Shown in pieces: positions 53,925 through 64,000 of a stretch of 64,000 nt of DNA. The stretch is from Mesorhizobium sp. B4-1-3 (GTDB lineage: Bacteria; Pseudomonadota; Alphaproteobacteria; Rhizobiales; Rhizobiaceae), in assembly GCF_006439355.1 (NCBI RefSeq), contig NZ_VFTG01000009.1:124001-188000 (forward strand), in the 5' to 3' direction. The notes under the pieces were generated by a model. That model was not told the DNA's origin, ran no database searches, and saw nothing but the letters and a program-made list of their open reading frames with translations. Position numbers and translations under genes: made by a program. How positions within the stretch are numbered: the first letter of the stretch is position 1; every line of letters starts with the position of its first letter.

Positions 53925-54104
53925 ATGTCTCTTGCATCCCATCTTGATGAGCTGCAGCGAAAGCATGGCGATATCGAGCGTGAACTTATCGACGCGATGA
54001 ACCATCCCTCGGTAGACGACCTCGAGATCGCCACTCTCAAGCGGCGCAAGTTGGCAATCAAGGACGAGATTGAAAAGCTGAAGGCGAAACCGACCGCACA
54101 CTGA
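53925..54104 (+). CDS. DUF465 small protein, second copy
   Basis: The 59-residue product (MSLASHLDELQRKHGDIERE, ending KAKPTAH) has the same helical layout as the nearby divergent gene, with the matching LKRRKLAIKDEIEKL block near the C-terminus. The ATG at 53925 is preceded by AGGGAGAACCAATC, a good ribosome binding site. The gene is short and easily missed. The function is unknown. Confidence 0.85.
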   Translation: MSLASHLDELQRKHGDIERELIDAMNHPSVDDLEIATLKRRKLAIKDEIEKLKAKPTAH

Positions 54105-54335
54105 AACTCCTCCAGGCATCATAACCGCTCCCGCCGCGGTGCAGCCTCCCGGTGGCAAGAAATGCCACCGGCTTGGTGACTTACACTGAATCCCTTCACC
54201 GTTTGGGCGCGCATCCCGATGCTCTCCTTCGAGCCGCATAGCGGCCGATCGGGAGCAGCGGATTTGACGGCCTTGCCCGCCGCTTGCCATTGACAAGCCA
54301 TCTTTGCTCCGCCACCTCATGCCCGGAACTTTCAG
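54105..54335 (+). other. Gap before ispG with one hairpin
   Basis: CCGGTGGCAAGAAATGCCACCGG (near 54149-54171) is a strong inverted repeat without a T-run. It may cap the end of the DUF465 transcript. No gene-like frame is present. Confidence 0.4.
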
Positions 54336-55601
54336 ATGAAGGCGGCCGGCATGACCGGATATTTTTCCTCTCCCTTCCCGCGGCGCAACTCGGTCGGCGT
54401 TTCGGTCGGCGGCGTGATCGTCGGCGGCGGCGCCCCGGTCGTCGTGCAGTCGATGACCAACACCGACACGGCCGATGTCGACCAGACGGTCGCCCAGGTC
54501 GCGGCGCTGCACCGCGCCGGCTCGGAAATCGTGCGCATTGCGGTCGACCGCGACGAGAGCGCCGCGGCGGTTCCGCGCATCCATGAGCGGCTGCTGCGGC
54601 TCGGCATCGACGTGCCGCTGGTCGGCGACTTCCACTATATCGGGCACAAGCTGCTCGCCGACCATCCGGCCTGCGCCGAGGTGCTGGCCAAATACCGCAT
54701 CAATCCCGGCAATGTCGGTTTCAAGGAAAAGAAGGACCGCCAGTTCGCGGCGATCGTCGAAATGGCGATCAGATATGGCAAGCCGGTTCGCATCGGCGTC
54801 AACTGGGGCTCGCTCGACCAGGAACTTTTGACCCGGCTGATGGACGACAACCAGGCGAAGGGCTCGCCGCTCACCGCGCAGGACGTGACGCGCGAGGCGA
54901 TCGTGCAGTCGGCGATCCTGTCGGCCGAGATGGCGGAAGAGATCGGGCTTGGCCGCGACAAGATCATCCTGTCGGCCAAGGTCAGCGGCGTGCAGGACTT
55001 GATCGCGGTCTATACCCAACTCGCCACGCGCTCCGACCACGCGCTGCATCTGGGCCTCACCGAGGCCGGCATGGGTACGAAGGGCATCGTCGCCTCTTCG
55101 GCGGCGATGGGCATCCTGCTGCAGCAGGGCATCGGCGACACGATCCGCATCTCGCTGACGCCGGAGCCGAATGGCGACCGCACCCGCGAGGTGCAGGTGT
55201 CGCAGGAATTGCTGCAGACGATGGGCTTCCGGCAGTTCGTGCCGATCGTCGCGGCCTGCCCCGGCTGCGGGCGCACGACGTCCACCGTCTTCCAGGAGCT
55301 CGCCCAGAGCATCCAGTCCGATATTCGCAAGAACATGCCGGTGTGGCGCGAGAAATATCCGGGTGTAGAGAACCTCAAGGTCGCGGTGATGGGCTGCATC
55401 GTCAACGGTCCGGGCGAATCCAAGCATGCCGACATCGGCATATCGCTGCCCGGCACCGGCGAGACGCCGACGGCGCCGGTGTTCGTCGACGGCAAGAAGG
55501 CGGCGACGCTGCGCGGCCCTTCCATCGCGCAGGATTTCGAAAAGATGGTCGCCGACTATATCGAGCAGCGCTACGGACACGGCAAAGCCGCCGCGGAATG
55601 A
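54336..55601 (+). CDS. ispG: 4-hydroxy-3-methylbut-2-enyl diphosphate synthase
   Basis: IspG (GcpE) is the iron-sulfur enzyme of the non-mevalonate isoprenoid pathway. The 421-residue product shows [17 protein letters not shown] at the N-terminus, the [11 protein letters not shown] and [15 protein letters not shown] blocks, and cluster cysteines in [10 protein letters not shown] and [14 protein letters not shown]. It starts at 54336; a later ATG (54351, MTGYFSSP) is also possible. The lytic transglycosylase gene begins three bases after its stop. Confidence 0.96.
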   Translation: MKAAGMTGYFSSPFPRRNSVGVSVGGVIVGGGAPVVVQSMTNTDTADVDQTVAQVAALHRAGSEIVRIAVDRDESAAAVPRIHERLLRLGIDVPLVGDFHYIGHKLLADHPACAEVLAKYRINPGNVGFKEKKDRQFAAIVEMAIRYGKPVRIGVNWGSLDQELLTRLMDDNQAKGSPLTAQDVTREAIVQSAILSAEMAEEIGLGRDKIILSAKVSGVQDLIAVYTQLATRSDHALHLGLTEAGMGTKGIVASSAAMGILLQQGIGDTIRISLTPEPNGDRTREVQVSQELLQTMGFRQFVPIVAACPGCGRTTSTVFQELAQSIQSDIRKNMPVWREKYPGVENLKVAVMGCIVNGPGESKHADIGISLPGTGETPTAPVFVDGKKAATLRGPSIAQDFEKMVADYIEQRYGHGKAAAE

Positions 55602-55604
55602 GCG

Positions 55605-56465
55605 ATGCAGCGTTTCCTGAAGGCAACGCTGCTCCTGTTTCTCGCGCTGGTTCCGACGGTGCAGGCATTCGCCGATCCGCCGCAGTCGAAATCGGCCGCC
55701 AAACGGCTGATCAGCCGGGTCTGCGATCTGATTGAGAGCGAGGCCGGCAAGAATGGCCTGCCCAAGGATTTCTTCGCCAGGCTGATCTGGAAGGAAAGCC
55801 GCTTCGATCCCAACGCGGTGAGTCCGGTCGGGGCGGAAGGCATCGCGCAATTCATGCCCGGCACCGCCAAGATGCGCGGTCTGGCCAATTCCTTCGACAT
55901 CGAGCAGGCGATCCCCGCTTCGGCGAAATATCTCGCCGAGATGAAGGCCAGCTACGGCAATCTCGGCCTCGCGGCGGCGGCTTATAATGCCGGAGAGAAC
56001 CGCGTTTCGCGCTGGCTTGCGTCCGGCGGATTCCTGCCGATGGAGACCGAAAGCTATGTCTTCGACATCATGGGCGAGCCCGTCGACAAGTTTTCCGACA
56101 GGTCCTATGCCGGCACCGTCCAGCCGCTCGATCCCAAGATGAGTTTCGGGGAAGCCTGTCGCCGGCTGCCGGTGATCATGTCGCGGACCGTCGCCATGGC
56201 TTCGATCAACGTCAAACCGTGGGGCGTGCAGGTGGCGGGCAATTTCCGCCGCTCGGCCGCGATCGGCCAATGGTTGAGGGTCAAAAGCCGATTCCCGGCG
56301 CTGCTCGCCAGCCATGATCCGGTGGTGAGCCGGGTGCGCACGCCGATCGGCCGGCGCGGCATCTACGCGGTCAGGATCGGCGCCGACTCACGGTCCGAGG
56401 CGGACGATATCTGCAACAAGCTGCAGAGCGTCGGCGGCGCCTGCGTGGTGTTGCGCAACCGGTAA
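55605..56465 (+). CDS. Lytic transglycosylase with SPOR domain
   Basis: The 286-residue protein has a signal peptide (FLKATLLLFLALVPTVQAFA), an SLT domain with the catalytic glutamate in LIWKESRFDPNAVS, and the motifs GIAQFMPGTA and AAAYNAGENRV. A C-terminal SPOR-like domain (RIGADSRSEADDICNKLQSV) would bind denuded septal peptidoglycan. It probably cleaves peptidoglycan at division or turnover sites. It is cotranscribed with ispG at a three-base spacing, and converges on the kinase gene with no gap. Confidence 0.92.
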   Translation: MQRFLKATLLLFLALVPTVQAFADPPQSKSAAKRLISRVCDLIESEAGKNGLPKDFFARLIWKESRFDPNAVSPVGAEGIAQFMPGTAKMRGLANSFDIEQAIPASAKYLAEMKASYGNLGLAAAAYNAGENRVSRWLASGGFLPMETESYVFDIMGEPVDKFSDRSYAGTVQPLDPKMSFGEACRRLPVIMSRTVAMASINVKPWGVQVAGNFRRSAAIGQWLRVKSRFPALLASHDPVVSRVRTPIGRRGIYAVRIGADSRSEADDICNKLQSVGGACVVLRNR

Positions 56466-58799
<2,334 letters not shown>

Positions 58800-58986
58800 G
58801 CGCAACCCCAACACATACGCACAATTTTAATGGTCGGGATTACGCTTGATTTACATTAAGATTTCGTTGGGGGAGGTTGGCGGGCCTGCAGCAGCTTCTT
58901 GGTGCAGAGGCGACGTGTCGCTTCCGCGACAGGTAGGCCAAGCGCACCGGACTTGCGGGCAGCGCTTTGAACCGGACGGCAGATGC

Positions 58987-59205
58987 TCATTGCGTCGTAT
59001 CGGAGAGGATACGGTTTCCCTTGCGCAGCGTGATCCGCCGTTGGGGATGCTCGTCTCTTGCTGCTTGAAAAATGGCGCGGGCAAGCTGGGCCGTAACGGC
59101 GCGTGCGAGAACCCGTTCGATGGTCTCGTGGCTTTCGGCGTGCCAGAGTTCGATGCGATAGGGCAGCGCTTCGGCCGAACGGGAAGAGTTGGCGCTCCGT
59201 GTCAT
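58987..59205 (-). CDS. Small protein of unknown family, copy B
   Basis: The 72-residue product has a conserved core shared with the gene just upstream: LPYRIELWHAESHETIERVL, then EHPQRRITLRKGNRI. The ATG at 59205 is chosen for CAGAGGCCC upstream; a start at 59241 would overlap the first gene. I do not recognise the family. It appears cytoplasmic, with one alpha helix between two short strand pairs by inspection. Confidence 0.65.
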   Translation of the reverse strand: MTRSANSSRSAEALPYRIELWHAESHETIERVLARAVTAQLARAIFQAARDEHPQRRITLRKGNRILSDTTQ

Positions 59206-59219
59206 AGACGGGCCTCTGC

Positions 59220-59543
59220 CTAATTCGCCGGGCCGTTCCATCTGGAAACGAAATTGTTCTTGTGCCGCAAGGTGACGTAACGGTCCGGGTGCTCACGCGT
59301 CGCTGCGTAATAAGCGGCGTAGCCGATACTGGCATTTGCCGTGACCGCAAGAACTTGTTCGACGCCGTTCTTGGCGGTGTTCCACAACTCGACCTTATAC
59401 GGGAGTTCCTCATGCTCGGCAGAGCCGAGTCCATCAGAGACGGGATTCTCCTCGTCGTCTCCAGGCTCGTTTTCCGGAGCAAAGCTGTACAAATAGCCCG
59501 GGCTTGTCAGGTCGGATGCGAGTGCAGATGAATATGTCGCCAT
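59220..59543 (-). CDS. Small protein of unknown family, copy A
   Basis: The 107-residue product has an acidic, disordered N-terminal half (FAPENEPGDDEENPVSDG) and a C-terminal half aligned to the next gene: LPYKVELWNTAKNGVEQVLA, then EHPDRYVTLRHKNNF. The pair looks like a tandem duplication, with the second copy lacking the acidic part. The function is unknown. The genes stand between two histidine kinase genes, divergent from the triple-PAS kinase. Confidence 0.7.
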   Translation of the reverse strand: MATYSSALASDLTSPGYLYSFAPENEPGDDEENPVSDGLGSAEHEELPYKVELWNTAKNGVEQVLAVTANASIGYAAYYAATREHPDRYVTLRHKNNFVSRWNGPAN

Positions 59544-59640
59544 TGGTCCAAGCTTGTTGCTGTGCCGGATAGGCGGGGCTATGCTGCTGGCGCGTCACCG
59601 GACTAACTGCTTAATGCGAGCGTAGAACGCAGGTTCGACA

Positions 59641-61644
59641 ATGCCACTGACAACAGCCGACGCGCAACATCTTTCCGACAGCCATCGCCTCGAACTGTTC
59701 ATCGACGCCGTCGCCGACTACGCGATCTACACCCTCAATGCAGATGGCTTCGTCACCAGCTGGAATGCCGGCGCCGAGAAGATAAAGGGCTACGCGGCTT
59801 CGGAAATCCTGGGCCAGCATTTTTCCAGATTTTTCACAGCCGAAGATCAGGCGAAGGACCTCCCGAGCAGGATGCTTGCCGCGGCAAAGGCGGAGGGAAG
59901 ATACGAGGCCGAAGGGTGGCGGGTACGCAAGGACGGAACCAGGTTCTGGTCGAGCGGCCTTGTTCAACGGGTGCTGGACCGCAACGGCGCGCTTTTGGGT
60001 TACGCGAAGATCACGCGAGACATCACGGAGCGCGTCGCCGCGCATCAGTCGCTGCTGCAGAGCGAGCGGCGCTTCCGCATCCTTGTCGACGGCGTGACTG
60101 ACTATGCCATCTATATGCTCGATCCAAGCGGCGTGATCACCAATTGGAATGCTGGCGCCGAGCGGCTGAAAGGTTACGCAGCCGAGGAAATCGTGGGCCA
60201 GCATTTTTCCAAATTCTATACCCGTGAAGAACGCGCAAAGGGCACGCCGCTCCGCGTCCTCGAAGCAGCCGTGCAGAACGGGCGGTATGAAGGCGAGGGC
60301 TGGCGCGTACGCAAGGACGGCAGCCGTTTCTGGGCGTCGGTTGTCGTCACTCCGATCCGTAATGACGTAGGGCTGCTCGAGGGATTCGCCAAAGTCACGC
60401 GCGACATCACCGAGCGCCGTGCGGCGCACGAAGCTTTGCGTCAAAGCGAACGTCAGTTCCGCCTGCTGGTGAGCGGCGTGACCGATTATGCGCTTTTCAT
60501 GCTTGATCCCAACGGGCTGGTGACGAGTTGGAACGCCGGTGCGGAGCGCATCAAGGGCTATACGGCCGAAGAAATCATCGGTCAGCATTTCTCACGTTTT
60601 TACACGGAGCATGACCGTGCCGCCGGTTTGCCTGGCCGCGCACTCCATACGGCAACACGGGATGGGCGCTTCGAAACCGAGGGCCATCGCGTCCGTAAGG
60701 ACGGGACGCTGTTCTGGGCGAATGTCGTGATCGATCCGATCCGCGACGAGCGAGGAGAACTGATCGGTTTTGCCAAGATTACGCGCGACATCACCGATCG
60801 ACGCGATGCGGAAGTCGCACTCCGGCAGGCGCAGGCGCAACGCGTTCACACCCAGAAAATGGACGCGCTTGGCCAACTGACCGGCAGCATCGTGCATGAT
60901 TTCAACAACCTCCTGACAGTGGTCGAAAGCTATGTTCGCCTGGGGAAGAAAGTAGGCAGCGATCCCGAAATGAAGCGGGCGACCGAATCCGTGGAGCTTG
61001 CACTCCAGCGCGGCGCCACACTGACACGCCAGTTGCTGGCCTTCTCGCGCAAGCAGGGGGCAAGCGCCGAGGTCGTGTCGCTGGCAGAACGAATAGAGGC
61101 CGTTCGCGGGATGATAGCGGGCTCCATGCGCAAATCTGTGAAATTGGTCGCCACTGTCGGACCCGAAATCTGGCCAGTGAAGGTCGATCCCGGCGAACTG
61201 GAGCTTGGTCTCGTCAACATTGCCTTCAACGCGCGGGACGCCATGCCTGACGGTGGCCTCGTAACGGTCACGGCGGAGAACGTGCTGCTATCGAGCGACG
61301 ATAACGCGGCCGGCCTGCAGGGTGAATTCGTCGCGTTACGGGTGGCCGATACAGGCGTCGGCATTGCGCCAGATTTGCTTCCGCAGGTCTTCGAACCGTT
61401 CTTCACGACCAAAGGGCCCGACAAGGGCACAGGCCTCGGGCTCGCGCAGGTCTATGGCTTCGCGCAGCAGTCCGGCGGCGCGGTCACGATCGACAGCGAA
61501 GTCGGCAGGGGCACGACGGTGACGATCTATCTGCCGCGGGCCGACATGGCAGTCGCCGCGCAGAGCGCCGGGCCGGAACAGCCAGCCAGCGCAAATGTGG
61601 TGCCGTTGAGGACAAAGGGCCGCCTTGCCGGGGATCAAGACTGA
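59641..61644 (+). CDS. Triple-PAS sensor histidine kinase
   Basis: The 667-residue protein has no membrane helices and is probably cytoplasmic. Three PAS/PAC units start near residues 16, 144 and 272, with identical landmarks (DYA at 26, 154, 282; WNAGAE at 41, 169, 297; GQHFS at 58, 186, 314), an exact 128-residue period. A kinase core follows: H-box LTGSIVHDFNNLLTVV (His 419), N-box NIAFNARDAMPDGG, G1 ADTGVGIAP and G2 GTGLGLAQV. No receiver domain is fused, and no response regulator gene is adjacent. The signal could be redox, light or a ligand; the cofactor is not deducible. Confidence 0.92.
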   Translation: MPLTTADAQHLSDSHRLELFIDAVADYAIYTLNADGFVTSWNAGAEKIKGYAASEILGQHFSRFFTAEDQAKDLPSRMLAAAKAEGRYEAEGWRVRKDGTRFWSSGLVQRVLDRNGALLGYAKITRDITERVAAHQSLLQSERRFRILVDGVTDYAIYMLDPSGVITNWNAGAERLKGYAAEEIVGQHFSKFYTREERAKGTPLRVLEAAVQNGRYEGEGWRVRKDGSRFWASVVVTPIRNDVGLLEGFAKVTRDITERRAAHEALRQSERQFRLLVSGVTDYALFMLDPNGLVTSWNAGAERIKGYTAEEIIGQHFSRFYTEHDRAAGLPGRALHTATRDGRFETEGHRVRKDGTLFWANVVIDPIRDERGELIGFAKITRDITDRRDAEVALRQAQAQRVHTQKMDALGQLTGSIVHDFNNLLTVVESYVRLGKKVGSDPEMKRATESVELALQRGATLTRQLLAFSRKQGASAEVVSLAERIEAVRGMIAGSMRKSVKLVATVGPEIWPVKVDPGELELGLVNIAFNARDAMPDGGLVTVTAENVLLSSDDNAAGLQGEFVALRVADTGVGIAPDLLPQVFEPFFTTKGPDKGTGLGLAQVYGFAQQSGGAVTIDSEVGRGTTVTIYLPRADMAVAAQSAGPEQPASANVVPLRTKGRLAGDQD

Positions 61645-61661
61645 TGACGTCGCTACAGATG

Positions 61662-62234
61662 CTATGAGGCGGCGACGAGAGAGCGGTATCGGGCAGCCAC
61701 CACCGCAATGATTGCCATGTGTAGAAAGATCGCGAGAGCCGCGCCGATCAAGTGCGGGACAAGACCTTCCGTCCAGCCAATCGTCCAGATCGTTGCAACG
61801 CTCAGCGGCATAAACAAAAGTACGCTGGTGACCAGGCCGGGATTGTATTTGCGCAGCCGCGCCGATGTGACGAGATGCGCGAGCGCATTGACGATCATGA
61901 TATAGGGGGCAACCAGGCCCAAGGTGGGTCCCCATAGGAATGCCGCGTAAAGAGCCAGCAGGTTGATGCCCCAGACAAAGGGCAGGTTGATGACCAGAAC
62001 CGAGGCGACGGTCAGGGCGTCGCGGCCGCCGAAGACATGGTTGTTGGCGAATTTGCGGAAGCGGTCGCCGGTATGCTCCTCGACCTGATGGATCATGTAA
62101 AACGGGCTGTGCAGGAAGATCAGGAACACAGGCAGCGGAAGAGAGAGAATTGGCGCGGCCGCCATAAGCGACGCTGCCATGAACCCCGCGCCGATCACCC
62201 AATAATCGGCCAGCCAGGCTTGCAGCTTCAGCAT
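61662..62234 (-). CDS. HXXEE-domain membrane protein
   Basis: The 190-residue inner-membrane protein has about five helices and the diagnostic HQVEEHTGDRF motif, with FANNHVFGG and an NALAHLVTSARLRKYNPG segment later, placing it in the HXXEE group of unknown function. The ATG at 62234 has GGGAACCG before it. It converges on the triple-PAS kinase gene with a 17-bp gap. Confidence 0.85.
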   Translation of the reverse strand: MLKLQAWLADYWVIGAGFMAASLMAAAPILSLPLPVFLIFLHSPFYMIHQVEEHTGDRFRKFANNHVFGGRDALTVASVLVINLPFVWGINLLALYAAFLWGPTLGLVAPYIMIVNALAHLVTSARLRKYNPGLVTSVLLFMPLSVATIWTIGWTEGLVPHLIGAALAIFLHMAIIAVVAARYRSLVAAS

Positions 62235-62639
62235 CGGTTCCCGGCGTCCTCCGGCATCTGTCAGCAGGCGATCTTGCACGAATGGATGCGCATCACCAGA
62301 GCCATTCGAGCGGGTGGACGCCCGCCGATTTTCTGCAACTCCACTTTTCAACTGGAACATGCGCCGTCGGGTGATCGGTGGAAGAACGAAGCCTCGCTAA
62401 CCTTGACCGTCGCGGCGCGGATGGTCGGCGCGCGACCGGTCGCTGATTTCCGCCTCGGAACCAGCCCTACGGCGCCAAATCCGGCTGGCGGTTCCGAGTC
62501 GGACATTGACTGCCGCAACTGTCCCTGAGACAGTCGATAGAAGCTGCGCTCTCCAAAAGGTGTATTCCGCAGGTTAGCCGCCAGTTGCTCTGGCTGCCTG
62601 CCATCGATCAGAGGTGGAACGCGAGCATGAGAAGCGGCC
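62235..62639. other. Intergenic region between the HXXEE gene and the hydrolase
   Basis: This 405-bp gap between divergent genes holds no frame that looks like a real gene; a minus-strand frame at 62348-62689 lacks any recognisable family and overlaps the hydrolase start. Short inverted motifs such as GCGCGCGACCGGTCGC are seen. Promoters of both genes must lie here. Confidence 0.45.
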
Positions 62640-63614
62640 GTGAGCGAACTTATACAGCGGATGGTTGAGACCAACGGCATCCGCCTCAATGTCGCGGAGC
62701 AGGGTGAAGGGCCGGTGGTGCTTTTGTGCCATGGCTTCCCTGAATCCTGGTATTCCTGGCGGCATCAGCTAGGCGCGCTCGCAGTGGCGGGCTTTCGTGC
62801 CGTCGCCCCCGACATGCGAGGCTACGGCAAGAGCGACCGGCCGGAAGCGATCGACCAATACACGCTCTTTCATCTGGTCGGCGACATGGTGGGCCTTCTC
62901 GACGCTCTCGAGGTCCCCAGCTCCGTCATCGTCGGCCACGACTGGGGTGCGGTGGTCGCCTGGCATGCCGCGCTGCTGCGGCCGGACCGCTTCTATGCCA
63001 TCGTCGGCCTCAGCGTGCCGTTCCGGCCGCGCGGCAATGCGCGTCCGACCAGCCTCATGCCGCGAACGGCGGGGGCCCAGTTCTATCAGCTCTATTTCCA
63101 GCAACCCGGCATTGCAGAGGCGGAGCTGGAACGGGACCCGCGGGCCACGGTGCGCGCCATGCTTTATGCGGTGTCGGGAGACGCTTCGGACGGCGGCGTC
63201 GGAATTGCCATGGTCCAGCACGGCGGAGGCCTCCTGCAAGCCGCCGAGGTTCCTGCAAGCCTGCCGCACTGGCTCAGCGAAAGCGACATCGATTTCTACG
63301 CCGGCGAGTTCCGGCGCACCGGCTTTGCCGGAGGTCTCAACTGGTACCGCAACATCGACCGGAACTGGGAACTGATGGTGCCCTTTGCCGGCGCGCGGAT
63401 CAAGGTGCCTGCTCTCTACGCAGCGGGCGACCGCGACCTTGTGGTCGCCTTCCCCGGCATGGATCAACTGTTGGCCAATCTCAGGAACTTCGTCCCGCAA
63501 ATCCGCGATACGCTGATGCTGCCCGGCTGCGGGCATTGGACCCAGCAGGAGCGCCCGGACGAGGTCAACGCCGCGATGATCGATTTCCTGCGGAGTTTGC
63601 CGAACCGGGGCTAA
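62640..63614 (+). CDS. Epoxide-hydrolase-like alpha/beta hydrolase
   Basis: The 324-residue protein has VVLLCHGFPESWYSWRHQL (oxyanion HGFP), PDMRGYGKSDRP, the nucleophile elbow VGHDWGAVVAWH with aspartate as nucleophile, and a catalytic histidine in GCGHWTQQE. Aspartate with HGFP points to soluble epoxide hydrolases or haloacid-type dehalogenases. The predicted start is GTG at 62640 with GAGAAG upstream. The physiological substrate is unknown. Confidence 0.9.
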   Translation: MSELIQRMVETNGIRLNVAEQGEGPVVLLCHGFPESWYSWRHQLGALAVAGFRAVAPDMRGYGKSDRPEAIDQYTLFHLVGDMVGLLDALEVPSSVIVGHDWGAVVAWHAALLRPDRFYAIVGLSVPFRPRGNARPTSLMPRTAGAQFYQLYFQQPGIAEAELERDPRATVRAMLYAVSGDASDGGVGIAMVQHGGGLLQAAEVPASLPHWLSESDIDFYAGEFRRTGFAGGLNWYRNIDRNWELMVPFAGARIKVPALYAAGDRDLVVAFPGMDQLLANLRNFVPQIRDTLMLPGCGHWTQQERPDEVNAAMIDFLRSLPNRG

Positions 63615-63687
63615 TCCAAGGGAAGCGAGTATCGGCTCCGACACGGGAAGTTGGGCGTGCCGTTCGGCAAGCCGCCCGCCTGTTCAA

Positions 63688-63903
63688 TCAGGCATCGTTG
63701 GCCCGGTAGGCGTCGGGAAGAATGAAGACCTCGTCGGCACGGCCATAGCCGCCGTCGGGAACTTCCTCGATCAGCACCATGGTGTACGGGCGCACGCCCT
63801 CGCCGAAATAGTCGACGAACATCTGCGTGGTCTTGTGGACGAGGTCCTCCTTTTGCGCTTTGGTGAGGGCGGCTTCAGGCATCTTGAAGTTGGCGAAGGG
63901 CAT
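63688..63903 (-). CDS. Tautomerase family protein (4-oxalocrotonate tautomerase-like)
   Basis: The 71-residue protein starts MPFANFKMPE, so removal of Met exposes the catalytic N-terminal proline of the tautomerase superfamily. TKAQKEDLVHKTTQMFVDYF and MVLIEEVPDGGYGRADE follow the family pattern. Members isomerise keto-enol substrates in aromatic breakdown; the substrate here is not known. GGAACCTGGAAA precedes the ATG. Confidence 0.9.
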   Translation of the reverse strand: MPFANFKMPEAALTKAQKEDLVHKTTQMFVDYFGEGVRPYTMVLIEEVPDGGYGRADEVFILPDAYRANDA

Positions 63904-64000
63904 TTTCCAGGTTCCTTACGGGTTGGATTTCACGGCTCTGAAGATGGCCGGCGCGGACCGGACCGGTCTCGGTTCGTTGTCCTGGAGCGGATATAGGCTG

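Noticed and set aside
53841..56315. 824-residue minus-strand frame opposite ispG and the transglycosylase
   Set aside because: No family features, and it overlaps two certain genes and a DUF465 gene.
58856..59482. 208-residue minus-strand frame overlapping the two small unknown genes
   Set aside because: It is in a different frame from the two genes that share a conserved core, and its own sequence shows no conserved pattern.
62348..62689. 113-residue minus-strand frame in the gap before the hydrolase
   Set aside because: No recognisable family or good ribosome binding site, and it overlaps the hydrolase start.

Overview
The window is a dense, GC-rich chromosomal segment of an alphaproteobacterium. 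Gene content and dispersed repeats point to the Rhizobiales, most likely Mesorhizobium or a close relative (inference; no marker RNA is present). Indicators include the short RpoH2-type sigma factor behind an EcfG/RpoE2-type promoter, phbAB with phaR, CarD next to a 7Fe ferredoxin, an S4-domain protein and a Suv3-like helicase, and the palindromic repeats usual in rhizobia. About 60 protein genes are supported. No rRNA, tRNA, prophage, insertion sequence or CRISPR array was seen.

Layout. 1-7 kb: end of serC, serA, a DMT exporter, purA and a large unrecognised membrane protein. 7-14 kb: a ccdAB-like toxin-antitoxin pair, an ABC-F ATPase and thiN on the minus strand, then a TPP riboswitch driving thiB-thiP-thiQ. 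14-19 kb: an M48 lipoprotein protease, a caspase-like protein with Sel1 repeats, and rpoH2. 19-22 kb: a polar amino-acid ABC transporter with three tandem terminator-like hairpins inside the operon. 21.5-27 kb: carD, fdxA, an S4 protein and a Suv3-like helicase. 27.0-27.8 kb: an unusual gene-free region. 27.8-30.7 kb: phbB, phbA and divergent phaR (polyhydroxybutyrate synthesis and its regulator).

30.8-42 kb: two divergent citrate-synthase paralogues, a patatin-like phospholipase, an AraC/GyrI regulator, an aldehyde dehydrogenase and an RND efflux pair. 42-51 kb: an SDR with a divergent LysR regulator, an MFS transporter, DUF1244, an N-formylglutamate amidohydrolase-like protein, DUF1036 with pyk, a hydrolase, a TPR protein and rpmJ. 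51-58.8 kb: a frameshifted DUF1311 gene, purEK, two DUF465 genes, ispG, a lytic transglycosylase and a hybrid histidine kinase. 59-64 kb: two small paralogous unknown genes, a triple-PAS kinase, an HXXEE membrane protein, an epoxide-hydrolase-like protein and a tautomerase.

Most of the window is core metabolism. The item most worth following up is the 755-bp gap between phbB and the helicase gene. It holds eleven GANTC (CcrM-type) sites within about 380 bp, four GTTAAC sites, a DnaA-box-like 9-mer, a 46-bp stretch with only nine G/C, and a 21-bp direct repeat. This looks like a cell-cycle or replication-linked control region. Other notable items are the citrate-synthase pair with an HTH fusion and a shared palindromic operator, the triple hairpin array, a sequestered Shine-Dalgarno downstream of the TPP riboswitch, and an exact 128-residue PAS triplication.
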